A DNA stretch of 64,000 nt from an uncultured Clostridium sp. (GCA_903789665.1 CAIFEX010000016.1:1-64000); one strand, 5' to 3'; counted from the stretch's first letter, positions 18,113-26,361 are shown. Translations and numbers: made by a program. Notes: generated from the sequence alone by a model not told the origin.

Positions 18113-19084
18113 ATGAAGACATATGTATTAAAAGATGAAAGAAAAAGGGAATTGAAAATTTTGGACAAGACATTGCAAAAAGTAGGAAGAAAAGAACTGC
18201 CCCATATACTGCATATACAGCAAGTTATGTTGAGAGCAGTTGATGAATACATGAGCAAGAAAGGCGTAACCAGGATTATGCCTATTATGATAGCACCGAT
18301 TACGGATCCGTTGAATCATGATGTGGAAGAATGTGAATTGGAGTATGAAGGACAAAAGTTCGATATAACAAGATCAATGATATTCCACAAACAAATAATT
18401 TTATCCAGTCCTTATCTTGATAAAATATATATAGTATCGCCTAATGTAAGATTCGAACAGGAAGAAAAGGAAGACAAGAGACATTTATTTGAATTCACAC
18501 AAATTGATTTCGAATTTAAAGGTGCCACTATGGATGACATATTTAAATTTCAGGAGGGACTTGTCAAATATGTATTTAATTATATAAAAAAAGAATGTGC
18601 AGATGAGTTTAAAGCTCTTGGAATCGGAACATCACATTTGGATGTAACTGTGCCCTTTAAAAAGTATACAACACAGGAACTTCAGGCAAAATATGGCGAT
18701 GATTTTGAAGAAACAGCATCGGCCAAAGCAACTCAGCCTTTCTGGATTATAAACCATAAAAGAGAATTTTATGATGCTGAAGATCTAGAAAAGCCTGGAA
18801 ATTATAGAAATTATGATTTGATATGGCCCTACGGGTATATAGAAGGTTTGAGCGGTGGAGAAAGAGAGTATAAATATGACAGGATACTCACCCGAATGAA
18901 AGAAGCCCATATGGATGGAAATGCCTTTAGAAACTATATTCAGCTCGCAAAGGAAGGGAAAATTCCCAAGACTGCAGGAGCTGGTTTCGGAGTGGAAAGA
19001 ATGACCAGATTTGTATGCCAGCAGAAGGAAATTGATGATGTAACTGTATTTACAAGAAAACCCGGGAAAACTTATTTGTTTTAA
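18113..19084 (+). CDS. asnA: Aspartate-ammonia ligase (asparagine synthetase A)
   Basis: Makes asparagine from aspartate, ammonia and ATP. It is related to class II aminoacyl-tRNA synthetases. The 323 residues match the family length. Characteristic stretches are FWIINHKREFYDAED, the glycine-rich GYIEGLSGGEREY and the C-terminal GAGFGVERMTRF, the class II motif 3. ATG with a GGGGG Shine-Dalgarno. It is divergent from an AsnC-type regulator and probably under its control. Confidence 0.95.
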   Translation: MKTYVLKDERKRELKILDKTLQKVGRKELPHILHIQQVMLRAVDEYMSKKGVTRIMPIMIAPITDPLNHDVEECELEYEGQKFDITRSMIFHKQIILSSPYLDKIYIVSPNVRFEQEEKEDKRHLFEFTQIDFEFKGATMDDIFKFQEGLVKYVFNYIKKECADEFKALGIGTSHLDVTVPFKKYTTQELQAKYGDDFEETASAKATQPFWIINHKREFYDAEDLEKPGNYRNYDLIWPYGYIEGLSGGEREYKYDRILTRMKEAHMDGNAFRNYIQLAKEGKIPKTAGAGFGVERMTRFVCQQKEIDDVTVFTRKPGKTYLF

Positions 19085-19091
19085 CATAATC

Positions 19092-19140
19092 GGCGAGAAG
19101 TTGCCTACCTATAGGTGGTGTGATGGATCGCCTTTTATTT
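19092..19140 (+). terminator. Structured terminator after asnA
   Basis: GGCGA (19092-19096) pairs with TCGCC (19128-19132), followed by TTTTATTTT. The 31-base loop holds a second small hairpin around ACCTATAGGT. The outer stem is short for a terminator, so the inner fold may contribute. Confidence 0.5.
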
Positions 19141-19259
19141 TGATTTATGTTATAAGCTGTTTACGGGCAATTGTACATTTTTTATCATTAAAGGGTATTG
19201 ATATAATATGTAAAATATAAGATAATATAAAGGACAGACAAATTTAAGGGGGTAATGAA

Positions 19260-19649
19260 ATGCCTTTGTGGTTAAATGTACTATTGCAGATAATATTTAT
19301 CGCAATAATATTTTTAGTAGTATATAATTTTTTAAAATCCCATGTATTATGTAAACTTAATCCTAATAAGTGGCTGATTCTTGCTCTATCCATAGCATCC
19401 TTTATTTTACCGCCTGCTGTGGCAGCTTCTTTCAGATATAATATGAATGGGACGGTATGGCAGTATATATTTGCTGCTGCATTTTTAATTTTTTTCCTGT
19501 GGTTTTTGGATCTAAACAGCGGTGCTATATATAGTAAAAGCAAAAAAAATAAAAAAGATATAAAAATAAGACCTAAGGCTAAGCCCAACAGGGTAAACCG
19601 CAGTAAGGACAGTAACAACAATAACGGCAATAAAAAAAATAAAAAATAG
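19260..19649 (+). CDS. Small membrane protein with basic tail, unknown function
   Basis: I do not recognise a family. The 129-residue product has three hydrophobic segments (about residues 5-25, 38-55 and 67-85). A very basic Lys/Arg/Asn-rich tail from about residue 95 ends in an asparagine and lysine run. The positive-inside rule would place the tail in the cytoplasm. The ATG has AAGGGGG at good spacing, and this frame is preferred to the overlapping minus-strand frame. It stands alone between asnA and the methyltransferase island. Confidence 0.72.
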   Translation: MPLWLNVLLQIIFIAIIFLVVYNFLKSHVLCKLNPNKWLILALSIASFILPPAVAASFRYNMNGTVWQYIFAAAFLIFFLWFLDLNSGAIYSKSKKNKKDIKIRPKAKPNRVNRSKDSNNNNGNKKNKK

Positions 19650-19756
19650 TTTTACATATTTTAAGGTCGTATCATGAATTACTCTGAATTAGGGTAAAAT
19701 TTGATATGGCCTATAATTATATTATTCTGAAGATTTGAAATGTTTTATTGAAATCG

Positions 19757-19785
19757 TTGACAAAACATAAAAATCCACCTATAAT
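19757..19785 (+). promoter_or_regulatory. Consensus sigma-A promoter of the methyltransferase operon
   Basis: TTGACA (19757-19762), 17 bases, TATAAT (19780-19785): a full-consensus promoter. It predicts a start near 19792 and a leader of about 70 bases that contains GTATATAC and AGTATATAT blocks which could be regulator contacts. Confidence 0.85.
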
Positions 19786-19863
19786 TAAAATAACATATAA
19801 ATAACCTGTATATACATGATTTACTATAATCTCAGTATATATAAATATAGGGGGAAATTTAAT

Positions 19864-21030
19864 ATGGGGAAATATAATAAAATGCTACAGCAGGAAAGAC
19901 AGGAAATTTTCAATAGTTTATATGAGGGAAAAGTTCCAAAAAGAATACCTATTGCAGCATGTGTTACAGTAGAATTTGCCATCAAATATTATGGAATTGA
20001 TATTTTGAAAGCACAGTGGAATCCAGAGTTACTAGAGGGTGCATTTAGGAAAGTTGCAGACGACTTTTACTCAGATGTTTTTCCAATACGTGATCTCATA
20101 AGATTTCCAGTATTTTATAGGTTGTTGGGTGCCAAGAATTTTGTAATGGGTTCCAATGGATTTCTGCAGCATCCGGAAATATCAGCTATGCATTCTGATG
20201 AATATGGAGCTTTTATTAAATCTCCCATGGATTTTATTTTGGAAACCATTCTTCCGAGGATCTATTCGGCACTTGACACGGATCCGGTTAATCGTTCCTT
20301 AATATTGGCGAAGGCTTATAAAGCTTATTGTGATACGGTGGGTTTTTTGAATGGTGTAGTTATTCCAAATCTTGAAAAAGAATATGGAAAATATCAGGCT
20401 CCTCCGCAATCTTCTGCCATGACCGCAGCTCCTATGGATTTTATTGCAGATCAGCTTCGGGGATTTAAAGAAATCAGCCTGGATATACGAAGAAAACCTA
20501 AAGAGCTTATTGAAGCTTGTGAAGCAGTTTATGACACTATGCTGGAGCGAGGTATACCAGCACAACCGTCAATCTATAACTATACTTTTATTCCATTGCA
20601 TATGCCGCCTTATATGAGAAACAGGGATTATGAAAAAATTTATTATCCGACTTTTAAACGTATGGTGGATGGCATTGCTGCTGCTGGTGGGAAATCTTAT
20701 CTTTTTCTCGAGCAGGATTGGTCAAGATTTCTTGATTCACTTTATGATTTGCCAGAGAATACGATTTTACGTTTTGAATATGGAGATCCGAAGGAAATAA
20801 AGGGGAAGTTGGGTAAACAACATATTATTACAGGCCTTTATCCTTTAGGACTATTGAAAACCGGTACAAAACAACAGTGTATTGACAAAGCAAAGGAACT
20901 CATAGATATTCTTGCACCGGGAGGAAAATATTTCTTTGATCTTGATAAGAATATCATTACTGTGGATAGTGTAAACGTCGATAATTTACTTGCTGTTTTG
21001 GAGACATATCGTACCTATGGTATATATTGA
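19864..21030 (+). CDS. UroD-fold corrinoid methyltransferase (methyltransferase I), copy 1
   Basis: Protein of 388 residues of the uroporphyrinogen-decarboxylase-like methyltransferase superfamily (MtaA/CmuA relatives). Such enzymes move a methyl group from a substrate to a corrinoid protein, or back to an acceptor. Typical parts are the N-terminal EGKVPKRIPI, the FLQHPE loop and the C-terminal DILAPGGKYFFDLD. The HxC zinc motif of MtaA/MtbA is absent: at that place it has LEQDW. A Glu283-x14-Glu298-x21-His320 pattern is shared with copy 2. The start at 19864 has AGGGGG; an upstream ATG at 19816 has none. A 51-codon ORF, an MtrH-like methyltransferase and a corrinoid protein follow. The substrate is unknown; a methoxylated compound is one guess. 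Confidence 0.85.
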   Translation: MGKYNKMLQQERQEIFNSLYEGKVPKRIPIAACVTVEFAIKYYGIDILKAQWNPELLEGAFRKVADDFYSDVFPIRDLIRFPVFYRLLGAKNFVMGSNGFLQHPEISAMHSDEYGAFIKSPMDFILETILPRIYSALDTDPVNRSLILAKAYKAYCDTVGFLNGVVIPNLEKEYGKYQAPPQSSAMTAAPMDFIADQLRGFKEISLDIRRKPKELIEACEAVYDTMLERGIPAQPSIYNYTFIPLHMPPYMRNRDYEKIYYPTFKRMVDGIAAAGGKSYLFLEQDWSRFLDSLYDLPENTILRFEYGDPKEIKGKLGKQHIITGLYPLGLLKTGTKQQCIDKAKELIDILAPGGKYFFDLDKNIITVDSVNVDNLLAVLETYRTYGIY

Positions 21031-21045
21031 GGGGGAGAAAAAGAA

Positions 21046-21201
21046 ATGGAAAGTAAATATTTTCAAAGCTGGGAAACATATAAAAAGACATGTGATGAAA
21101 GGGCACAACCAGTTCGAAAAAATGAGGGAATCTATATGAAGCCAGTTTTTGAAAGATATGATGTGGAAATTAAAAATTTTATTATTACATTGTTACTTTG
21201 A
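21046..21201 (+). CDS. Conserved small protein following UroD-type methyltransferase, copy 1
   Basis: A 51-codon ORF with an excellent ribosome binding site (GGGGGAG, eight bases before ATG), 15 bases after the methyltransferase stop. It is homologous to the 47-codon ORF at 23896, which follows the second methyltransferase. Both share Y5-[FY]-x-x-W9-E10-x-Y12-K13 near the start, then M-x-P-x-x-x-[RK]-Y and a C-terminal F-[IV]-x-x-L-L. No known family is recognised. The repeated pairing suggests a subunit, chaperone or leader peptide of the methyltransferase. The C-terminus is hydrophobic but too short to be a sure membrane anchor. Confidence 0.7.
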   Translation: MESKYFQSWETYKKTCDERAQPVRKNEGIYMKPVFERYDVEIKNFIITLLL

Positions 21202-21215
21202 AATGGGGGGTTAAA

Positions 21216-22034
21216 GTGATTATTATTGGAGAAAAGATCAATGGAACAATTCCGAGTGTAAAAAAGGCAATAGAAAACAAAGATGAAGAATTTATTAGAA
21301 ACAGGGCAATTCAGCAGGCAGAAGACGGAGCAGATTATATTGACGTGTGTGCAGGTACTTCCCCGGAAGTAGAACTTGAAACATTGAAATGGCTCATGGA
21401 TGTTGTACAAGATGTTGTAAATAAGCCTCTGTCTATAGATAGCCCGAATCCCAGGACCATTAAATCGGTTTTTAAGTATGCCAAAAAACCTGGAATAATA
21501 AATTCTGTATCGAAAGAAGGTGATAAATGCAGTGTCCTATATCCTATGATCAAGGGAACGGATTGGCAGATAATTGCACTTACCTGTGACAATAACGGTA
21601 TTCCTTCCGATGTGAAAACCAAAGTGAACATAGCCAGGGATTTGGTGGAAGAAGCACAAAAATATGATATAAAACCTGATAGAATCCACATAGATCCGCT
21701 TGTTATGGCACTTTCCACACAAAACACTTCTCTGCTTAATTTTATTGAAGCCATGAAATCTATAAAGTCCATGTATCCTACTGTGAAAATCACTTCGGGA
21801 TTGAGCAATATTTCTTTTGGAATGCCGCTTAGAAAATATGTAAATCAAAATTTTCTGACTATTGCCACTTTTATGGGTATGGATTCTGCAATTATGGATC
21901 CCTGCAACAGGGGGATAATGACAGCACTTTATGCAGCTGAGGCACTTATGGGAAATGATAAATACTGTAGAAAGTTTTCAAATGCCTATAGGAAGAATAA
22001 AATTGGGCCTGTAAGGGACAGGCAAAAACTCTAA
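21216..22034 (+). CDS. Methyl-tetrahydrofolate:corrinoid methyltransferase (MtrH/AcsE-like, methyltransferase II)
   Basis: Pterin-binding TIM barrel of 272 residues that should pass the methyl group between the corrinoid protein and tetrahydrofolate. It starts with IIIGEKINGTIPS, the same motif as the pterin domain of MetH, and keeps DGADYIDVCAG, PLSIDSPNP, ALTCDNNGIP and GLSNISFGMPLR. The GTG at 21216 has GGGGGG upstream; the frame also opens at a TTG at 21198. It sits between the first small ORF and the corrinoid protein, as expected for a three-component methyltransferase system. Confidence 0.9.
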   Translation: MIIIGEKINGTIPSVKKAIENKDEEFIRNRAIQQAEDGADYIDVCAGTSPEVELETLKWLMDVVQDVVNKPLSIDSPNPRTIKSVFKYAKKPGIINSVSKEGDKCSVLYPMIKGTDWQIIALTCDNNGIPSDVKTKVNIARDLVEEAQKYDIKPDRIHIDPLVMALSTQNTSLLNFIEAMKSIKSMYPTVKITSGLSNISFGMPLRKYVNQNFLTIATFMGMDSAIMDPCNRGIMTALYAAEALMGNDKYCRKFSNAYRKNKIGPVRDRQKL

Positions 22035-22092
22035 AATATTTTTTGATATGTTAATGCACTAACACAAATTACAAATTATAGGGGGATTAGAT

Positions 22093-22728
22093 ATGGATTA
22101 TAAATTATTGACACAGTCAGTAGGGGATTTGGATGAAGACAAAGTTTATGAAATGGTAAAGGAATTTGTGAGTTCAAATCCAAAGGAAGAGGAAGCTCAG
22201 AAAGTTGTAAATGCGTGCCAGAATGGCATGGGAATAGTAGGCGATCTGTTTGACAAGGGTGAGTATTTCGTAGGGGATCTGATTTTTGCAGGAGAACTTT
22301 TGAACAATGCCATTGATATTTTGAAACCTGTCATAGGCTCTGGAAATTCCAAGAAAGTTGGCACTATTGTTTTGGGTACGGTAAAGGGAGATCTGCATGA
22401 CATAGGTAAGAATATATTCAAGAGCATGGTGGAGGCTGCAGGGTTTGAAGTGTATGACATAGGCATAGATCAATCTGCCTCGGCTTTTATAGGCAAGATA
22501 AGGGAAGTACATCCCCAGATTGTTGGAATGAGCGGAGTTCTTACCCTTGCCATTGATTCCATGAAACAGATAATAGACGAATTTAAGAAAGAAAATATAA
22601 GGGACAAGATAAAGATAGTCATAGGCGGAAATGCTGTCACAAAGGAAGCTTGTGAGTATGTAGGTGCTGATTCCTATAATACAAATGCTGCGGAAGGTGT
22701 AAAAACTTGTTTAAGGTGGGTGAGTTAA
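22093..22728 (+). CDS. Corrinoid protein of methyltransferase system, copy 1
   Basis: Cobalamin shuttle protein of 211 residues. An N-terminal helical cap (about 10-85) is followed by a Rossmann B12-binding domain. The D100-x-H102-x-x-G105 motif supplies the lower axial histidine ligand. It carries the methyl group between the UroD-type methyltransferases and the MtrH-like enzyme. ATG with AGGGGG. Its stop codon TAA is directly followed by the ATG of the second UroD-type gene, so the two are coupled. Confidence 0.94.
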   Translation: MDYKLLTQSVGDLDEDKVYEMVKEFVSSNPKEEEAQKVVNACQNGMGIVGDLFDKGEYFVGDLIFAGELLNNAIDILKPVIGSGNSKKVGTIVLGTVKGDLHDIGKNIFKSMVEAAGFEVYDIGIDQSASAFIGKIREVHPQIVGMSGVLTLAIDSMKQIIDEFKKENIRDKIKIVIGGNAVTKEACEYVGADSYNTNAAEGVKTCLRWVS

Positions 22729-23883
22729 ATGGCGGACATTAAAAAATTGCAGGAAGAAAGAACTCAATTGTTCAAAGATCTGTTTGATGGAAAGATTCCA
22801 AAGAGAGTGCCTATAAGTGTGAATTTTCCTCTTGAGTTTTCCATACAGTATGCAGGTAAGGACTTAGCTAAGGCACAGTGGGACACTTCCATGCTAGGTG
22901 AGATATTTGAAAAAATATGTAAGAATTTTATTTCAGACGTACTCCCTGTACAGGCTCTTAGATTTCCAGTATATTATAAAATGTTAGGGGCAAGAAATTT
23001 TATAATGAGTTCCAGTGGATTTTTGCAGCATCCGGAAGTGAGCGGCCTTGAAGCCGGGGAATACGACGAATTTATTAAATCGCCCTATAATTGCATTATG
23101 GAAAAAGTACTGCCCAGAATCTATACCGAACTAAATACAGATCCCGTTCAGAGATCTCTTGTAATGGCGAAAGCTTTTAAGGCATTTTATGATGAATTAA
23201 ACAATGTGACTGTAATCTATGAAAAACTGATTGAAAAATATGGTTATTCTTCTTTTGGAAATACCAATGGCTTTATTGAAGCTCCCTTTGATTTCATGTC
23301 AGATCAGTTGAGAGGATTTAAGGGCATGACAGGCGACATAAGAAGACGTCCTGACAAGGTGGCGGCAGCCTGCGAAGCTGTAACCCCAATATTGGTAAAG
23401 GGCGGGATACCTGCATCTCCTTCAAAATATGCTGGTACCTTTATTCCCCTGCACATGGCACCGTATATCCGCACTAAGGATTTTGAAAAATTGTACTGGC
23501 CGAGTTTTAAAAGGGAAGTTGAAGAGCTTGCTGCAGCAGGACAGCCTTCTCTGCTGTTTGTTGAAAATGACTGGACACGTTATGTGGATTATCTCTATGA
23601 ACTTCCTGAAAATACTAGAATGTGGTTTGAATACGGAGATCCTAAGTTTATGAAGGAAAAACTGGGGAAAAAGCATATTCTTACAGGTTTTTATCCGATT
23701 TCTATGTTGAAGACGGGAACAAAACAGGAGTGCATAGACAAAGCCAAGGAACTTGTAGATATCCTTGCACCAGGTGGAAAGTATATGTTTGGATTTGACA
23801 AAGCCATTATAACCGCAGATAGCATTAAAATTGAAAATCTGCAGGCGGTTCTGGAATATGTAGCTAAAAATGCTGATTATTAG
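22729..23883 (+). CDS. UroD-fold corrinoid methyltransferase (methyltransferase I), copy 2
   Basis: A 384-residue paralogue of the protein at 19864, similar over the whole length (shared KTGTKQ-x-CIDKAKEL and DILAPGGKY). The HxC zinc motif is missing here too, replaced by VENDW. Glu279-x14-Glu294-x21-His316 matches copy 1. It starts immediately after the corrinoid gene stop, with AAGGTGGGTG upstream. The N-terminal half, where substrate choice is expected, differs most between the copies, so they may act on different methyl donors (inference). A small ORF homologous to that after copy 1 follows 12 bases later. Confidence 0.86.
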   Translation: MADIKKLQEERTQLFKDLFDGKIPKRVPISVNFPLEFSIQYAGKDLAKAQWDTSMLGEIFEKICKNFISDVLPVQALRFPVYYKMLGARNFIMSSSGFLQHPEVSGLEAGEYDEFIKSPYNCIMEKVLPRIYTELNTDPVQRSLVMAKAFKAFYDELNNVTVIYEKLIEKYGYSSFGNTNGFIEAPFDFMSDQLRGFKGMTGDIRRRPDKVAAACEAVTPILVKGGIPASPSKYAGTFIPLHMAPYIRTKDFEKLYWPSFKREVEELAAAGQPSLLFVENDWTRYVDYLYELPENTRMWFEYGDPKFMKEKLGKKHILTGFYPISMLKTGTKQECIDKAKELVDILAPGGKYMFGFDKAIITADSIKIENLQAVLEYVAKNADY

Positions 23884-23895
23884 GAGGAATATAAT

Positions 23896-24039
23896 ATGAA
23901 GACAGAGTATTATAAAACATGGGAACAGTATAAGGCAGGACATTCTGGGATTAATGAAAATGTTGAAAGTGAAATGGCCCCTAAAATGCAAAAGTATGAG
24001 GAAATGATGTTTATATTTGTTCTTAATTTATTGATGTAG
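23896..24039 (+). CDS. Conserved small protein following UroD-type methyltransferase, copy 2
   Basis: A 47-codon ORF with AGGAGG eight bases before ATG, 12 bases after the methyltransferase stop. It shares Y5, W9-E10, Y12-K13, then M27-x-P29 and K33-Y34, and a hydrophobic F-V-x-x-L-L end with the ORF at 21046. Identity in two independent copies, each with a strong ribosome binding site and fixed position, supports a real gene. Function unknown. It ends the first operon of the island; an inverted repeat follows. Confidence 0.7.
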   Translation: MKTEYYKTWEQYKAGHSGINENVESEMAPKMQKYEEMMFIFVLNLLM

Positions 24040-24046
24040 CAACGTT

Positions 24047-24099
24047 ATTTTAAAGCTGCGGCTCTCTTTTGTCAAAAACTGAGATTGCAGCTTTAAAAT
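24047..24099 (+). terminator. Hairpin terminator inside the methyltransferase island
   Basis: ATTTTAAAGCTGC (24047-24059) pairs perfectly with GCAGCTTTAAAAT (24087-24099). The 27-base loop contains a further small stem (CTC/GAG with TTTTG/CAAAA). The U tract is weak, so termination may be partial. Confidence 0.6.
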
Positions 24100-24167
24100 T
24101 ATTAATTTGTATGTATTAGAATTGTTTTTGAAAAACCGGGGCCGTATATTATAGAGATAACTTAGTA

Positions 24168-24196
24168 TTGACAAAAATATTTTCCACTTTTAATAT
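24168..24196 (+). promoter_or_regulatory. Sigma-A promoter of the second methyltransferase operon
   Basis: TTGACA (24168-24173), 17 bases, TAATAT (24191-24196). It drives corrinoid protein 2, the GntR regulator and the DUF1638 gene as a separate unit. Confidence 0.82.
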
Positions 24197-24222
24197 TGTA
24201 ATTAGAATGAAAAGGATTGATG

Positions 24223-24897
24223 GTGGATGAAATGGATAACCTCGCGGAATTAAAAAAGTTGATTGTGAAATATGTGGAACAGCTGGATGAAGAAAAGGTG
24301 GTAAATTTGGCCAATGAAGCTTTGAATAGGGGAATAGATCCTGTAACCCTGCTTGAAACTGTCAATGATGGCATGGAAAAAGTAGGGAAATTATATGAAA
24401 GTAAAGACTATTATATAGCGGATCTTATATTTTCTGGACTTATTTTTAGAAAAATTTTAGAATTGGACAAAATGAAAGAATATTTTCTCCAAAATAAGCA
24501 TAAGGGATTGGGAAAAGTGGTTTTAGGGACGGTAGAAGGTGATATCCATGATATTGGCAAGGATATTTTTAAAGGTATGCTTGAAGCCAATGGATTTGAA
24601 GTAATCGATTTAGGTGTGGATGTTTCAAAGGAAAAGTTTATAGAGGCAGTTAGAAAAAACAAACCTGATATTTTAGCTATGAGTGCTGCACTTACCAATA
24701 CCATAGATACAATGCGGAATATAGTAAAGGCTTTTTCAAAAGCCGGCATAAGGGATAAAGTTAAGATCATTGTAGGCGCCAATCATATGAATTCCGATAT
24801 AAGCAGGTATATTGGTGCAGATGGTTTTTCCAAAAAGGCTTCTACTGGTACTAAAATATGTTTAAGATGGATGAAGGAAAAAACAGGTAGGGAGTAA
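24223..24897 (+). CDS. Corrinoid protein of methyltransferase system, copy 2
   Basis: Second cobalamin shuttle protein, about 224 residues, with a helical cap and B12-binding domain. The axial-ligand motif is in GDIHDIGKDIFKGML (Asp107-x-His109 from this start). It is clearly different from copy 1 and has its own promoter. The start is uncertain: AAAGGA is followed by ATG 24220, GTG 24223 and ATG 24232, and GTG 24223 has the best spacing. The GntR gene starts six bases after its stop. It could serve the same methyltransferases or partners encoded elsewhere. Confidence 0.9.
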   Translation: MDEMDNLAELKKLIVKYVEQLDEEKVVNLANEALNRGIDPVTLLETVNDGMEKVGKLYESKDYYIADLIFSGLIFRKILELDKMKEYFLQNKHKGLGKVVLGTVEGDIHDIGKDIFKGMLEANGFEVIDLGVDVSKEKFIEAVRKNKPDILAMSAALTNTIDTMRNIVKAFSKAGIRDKVKIIVGANHMNSDISRYIGADGFSKKASTGTKICLRWMKEKTGRE

Positions 24898-24903
24898 CGG
24901 ATA

Positions 24904-25614
24904 ATGAAAAATCCAATATATGCTGAAATTGTACAGAATATACGGAATAAAATTAGCAGCGGCCAGCTGAAACCAGGAGATGATCTACCTTCTGAGACAT
25001 CTTTGTGCAGTGAATATAATACCAGTAGAATGACGGTGAGGAAGGGACTTTCCATTTTATCAAATGAAGGCTATATATATTCTATCCCAGGTAAAGGCTA
25101 TTTCGTAAAAAAACCAAATTATAATAAATATATCTTTGTCTATGACGAAATGAACAATTTAATCAACAATGTGGATAAAACAAAGCTTTTGTCTGTGGAT
25201 ATAATATTACCCGACGAAAAATTGGCAGGCAGTTTGCGGATCAGCGAAAATAAGAAGGTTGTCATGATCAGAAGATTGTTTTATACTGAAGGAGAACCTA
25301 TGGCTTATGATGTCAAATATCTTTTATACAAAAAAGGAACTCCTATTGTGGAAAATGAAATTGAAAATGCAACTTTCCCGGAGATGATATCCAATAGGAC
25401 TTCACTTTATGATTTAAACAACGAACTTATCATATATGCAAAAACTCCTGAGGAAGAGACCAAAAAACTGCTTCATATATATGGTGAAGTTGCATTGCTT
25501 GTAGTGGAACAAAAATTATATGATTCGGGTAATAAACCAATCGGACTTGGAATAACCTATTTTAGGGGAGATTATATTAAACTGCATGGAGTGAGCAAAT
25601 CAAGTAATTGTTAA
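24904..25614 (+). CDS. GntR/HutC family transcriptional regulator
   Basis: Regulator of 236 residues with an N-terminal winged helix (about 1-70, including LPSETSLCSEYNTSRMTVRKGL) and a C-terminal UTRA ligand-binding domain (from about 90, with MIRRLFYTEGEPMAYDVKYL). ATG with GGGAG. It is encoded within the methyltransferase island and is the obvious candidate for its substrate-dependent control. UTRA domains bind small ligands, so the effector may be the methylated substrate (inference). Confidence 0.92.
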   Translation: MKNPIYAEIVQNIRNKISSGQLKPGDDLPSETSLCSEYNTSRMTVRKGLSILSNEGYIYSIPGKGYFVKKPNYNKYIFVYDEMNNLINNVDKTKLLSVDIILPDEKLAGSLRISENKKVVMIRRLFYTEGEPMAYDVKYLLYKKGTPIVENEIENATFPEMISNRTSLYDLNNELIIYAKTPEEETKKLLHIYGEVALLVVEQKLYDSGNKPIGLGITYFRGDYIKLHGVSKSSNC

Positions 25615-25650
25615 GCCTTTAAATGTTTGGGGAAGGGGTTGAAAATTAAA

Positions 25651-26361
25651 ATGAATACCTTGATCGTAGCTTGTCGAACTATTGAAGATGAATTGAATAA
25701 AGCAATAGATGAAACAGGATGTAACTATCCGGTATTGTGGATAAAGTCTGGACTCCACCTACAACCTGATTCTCTGAGAGAATGTTTGCAGTGTGAGCTG
25801 AATCACATATCTAATGTGGATCAGGTTATTCTGGCCTTTGGATATTGTGGAAATTCTATAATTGGGCTTAAACCGCCGAATTATCGCATGATATTTCCAA
25901 GAGCAGATGATTGTATTACATTGCTTTTGGGGTCTTGCAAAAGGCGTGATGAACTGGCCGGTGACAGCGGAACTTATTTTTTGACCAAGGGCTGGCTGGA
26001 ATCGGAAAGCAATATATGGAGTGAATATCAAAATGCTGTGAAACGTTATGGTAAAAAGAAAACGGAGAGAATTTATAGTATAGTTTTTAAGCATTATAAA
26101 AAATTGGGGGTTATAAAGACTGGAGCTTATAAACTTGAGGATTATTTGGAAAAGGCAAAAAAAATAGCAGGAGAATTGAAATTACAATATGAAGTTTTGC
26201 CGGGAACTCTTGAGTATATCAGGGAACTTTTGACGGGTCCGTGGAATTCTGACAAATTTGTGATCATAGATCCAGGTGAAACGGTTACAATGAAACATAT
26301 CTACGGTACACATGGACATCCTTTAGATAATAGCCAGTGTATAATTAAAAATGGACTATGA
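25651..26361 (+). CDS. DUF1638 protein associated with corrinoid methyltransferases
   Basis: Protein of 236 residues of the DUF1638 family, whose genes often lie next to corrinoid methyltransferases in methanogens and anaerobes. Family features seen are the N-terminal LIVACRTIEDE, LAFGYCGNSIIGL, a DDCITLLLGS block and a C-terminal FVIIDPGETVT. The function is undefined; conserved Cys, Asp and Glu residues suggest metal or cofactor binding. The frame opens at TTG 25627, but ATG 25651 gives the family N-terminus. The stop codon lies inside the first arm of the hairpin that terminates nrdJ from the other side. Confidence 0.82.
   Translation: MNTLIVACRTIEDELNKAIDETGCNYPVLWIKSGLHLQPDSLRECLQCELNHISNVDQVILAFGYCGNSIIGLKPPNYRMIFPRADDCITLLLGSCKRRDELAGDSGTYFLTKGWLESESNIWSEYQNAVKRYGKKKTERIYSIVFKHYKKLGVIKTGAYKLEDYLEKAKKIAGELKLQYEVLPGTLEYIRELLTGPWNSDKFVIIDPGETVTMKHIYGTHGHPLDNSQCIIKNGL

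Noticed and set aside
19244-19630. Minus-strand ORF of 128 codons overlapping the small membrane protein gene
   Set aside because: No ribosome binding site and low-complexity leucine runs produced by the opposite strand; the plus-strand ORF has a strong Shine-Dalgarno and membrane topology.
22197-24782. Several minus-strand ORFs of 88-190 codons across the methyltransferase island
   Set aside because: They mirror conserved plus-strand genes and lack ribosome binding sites.
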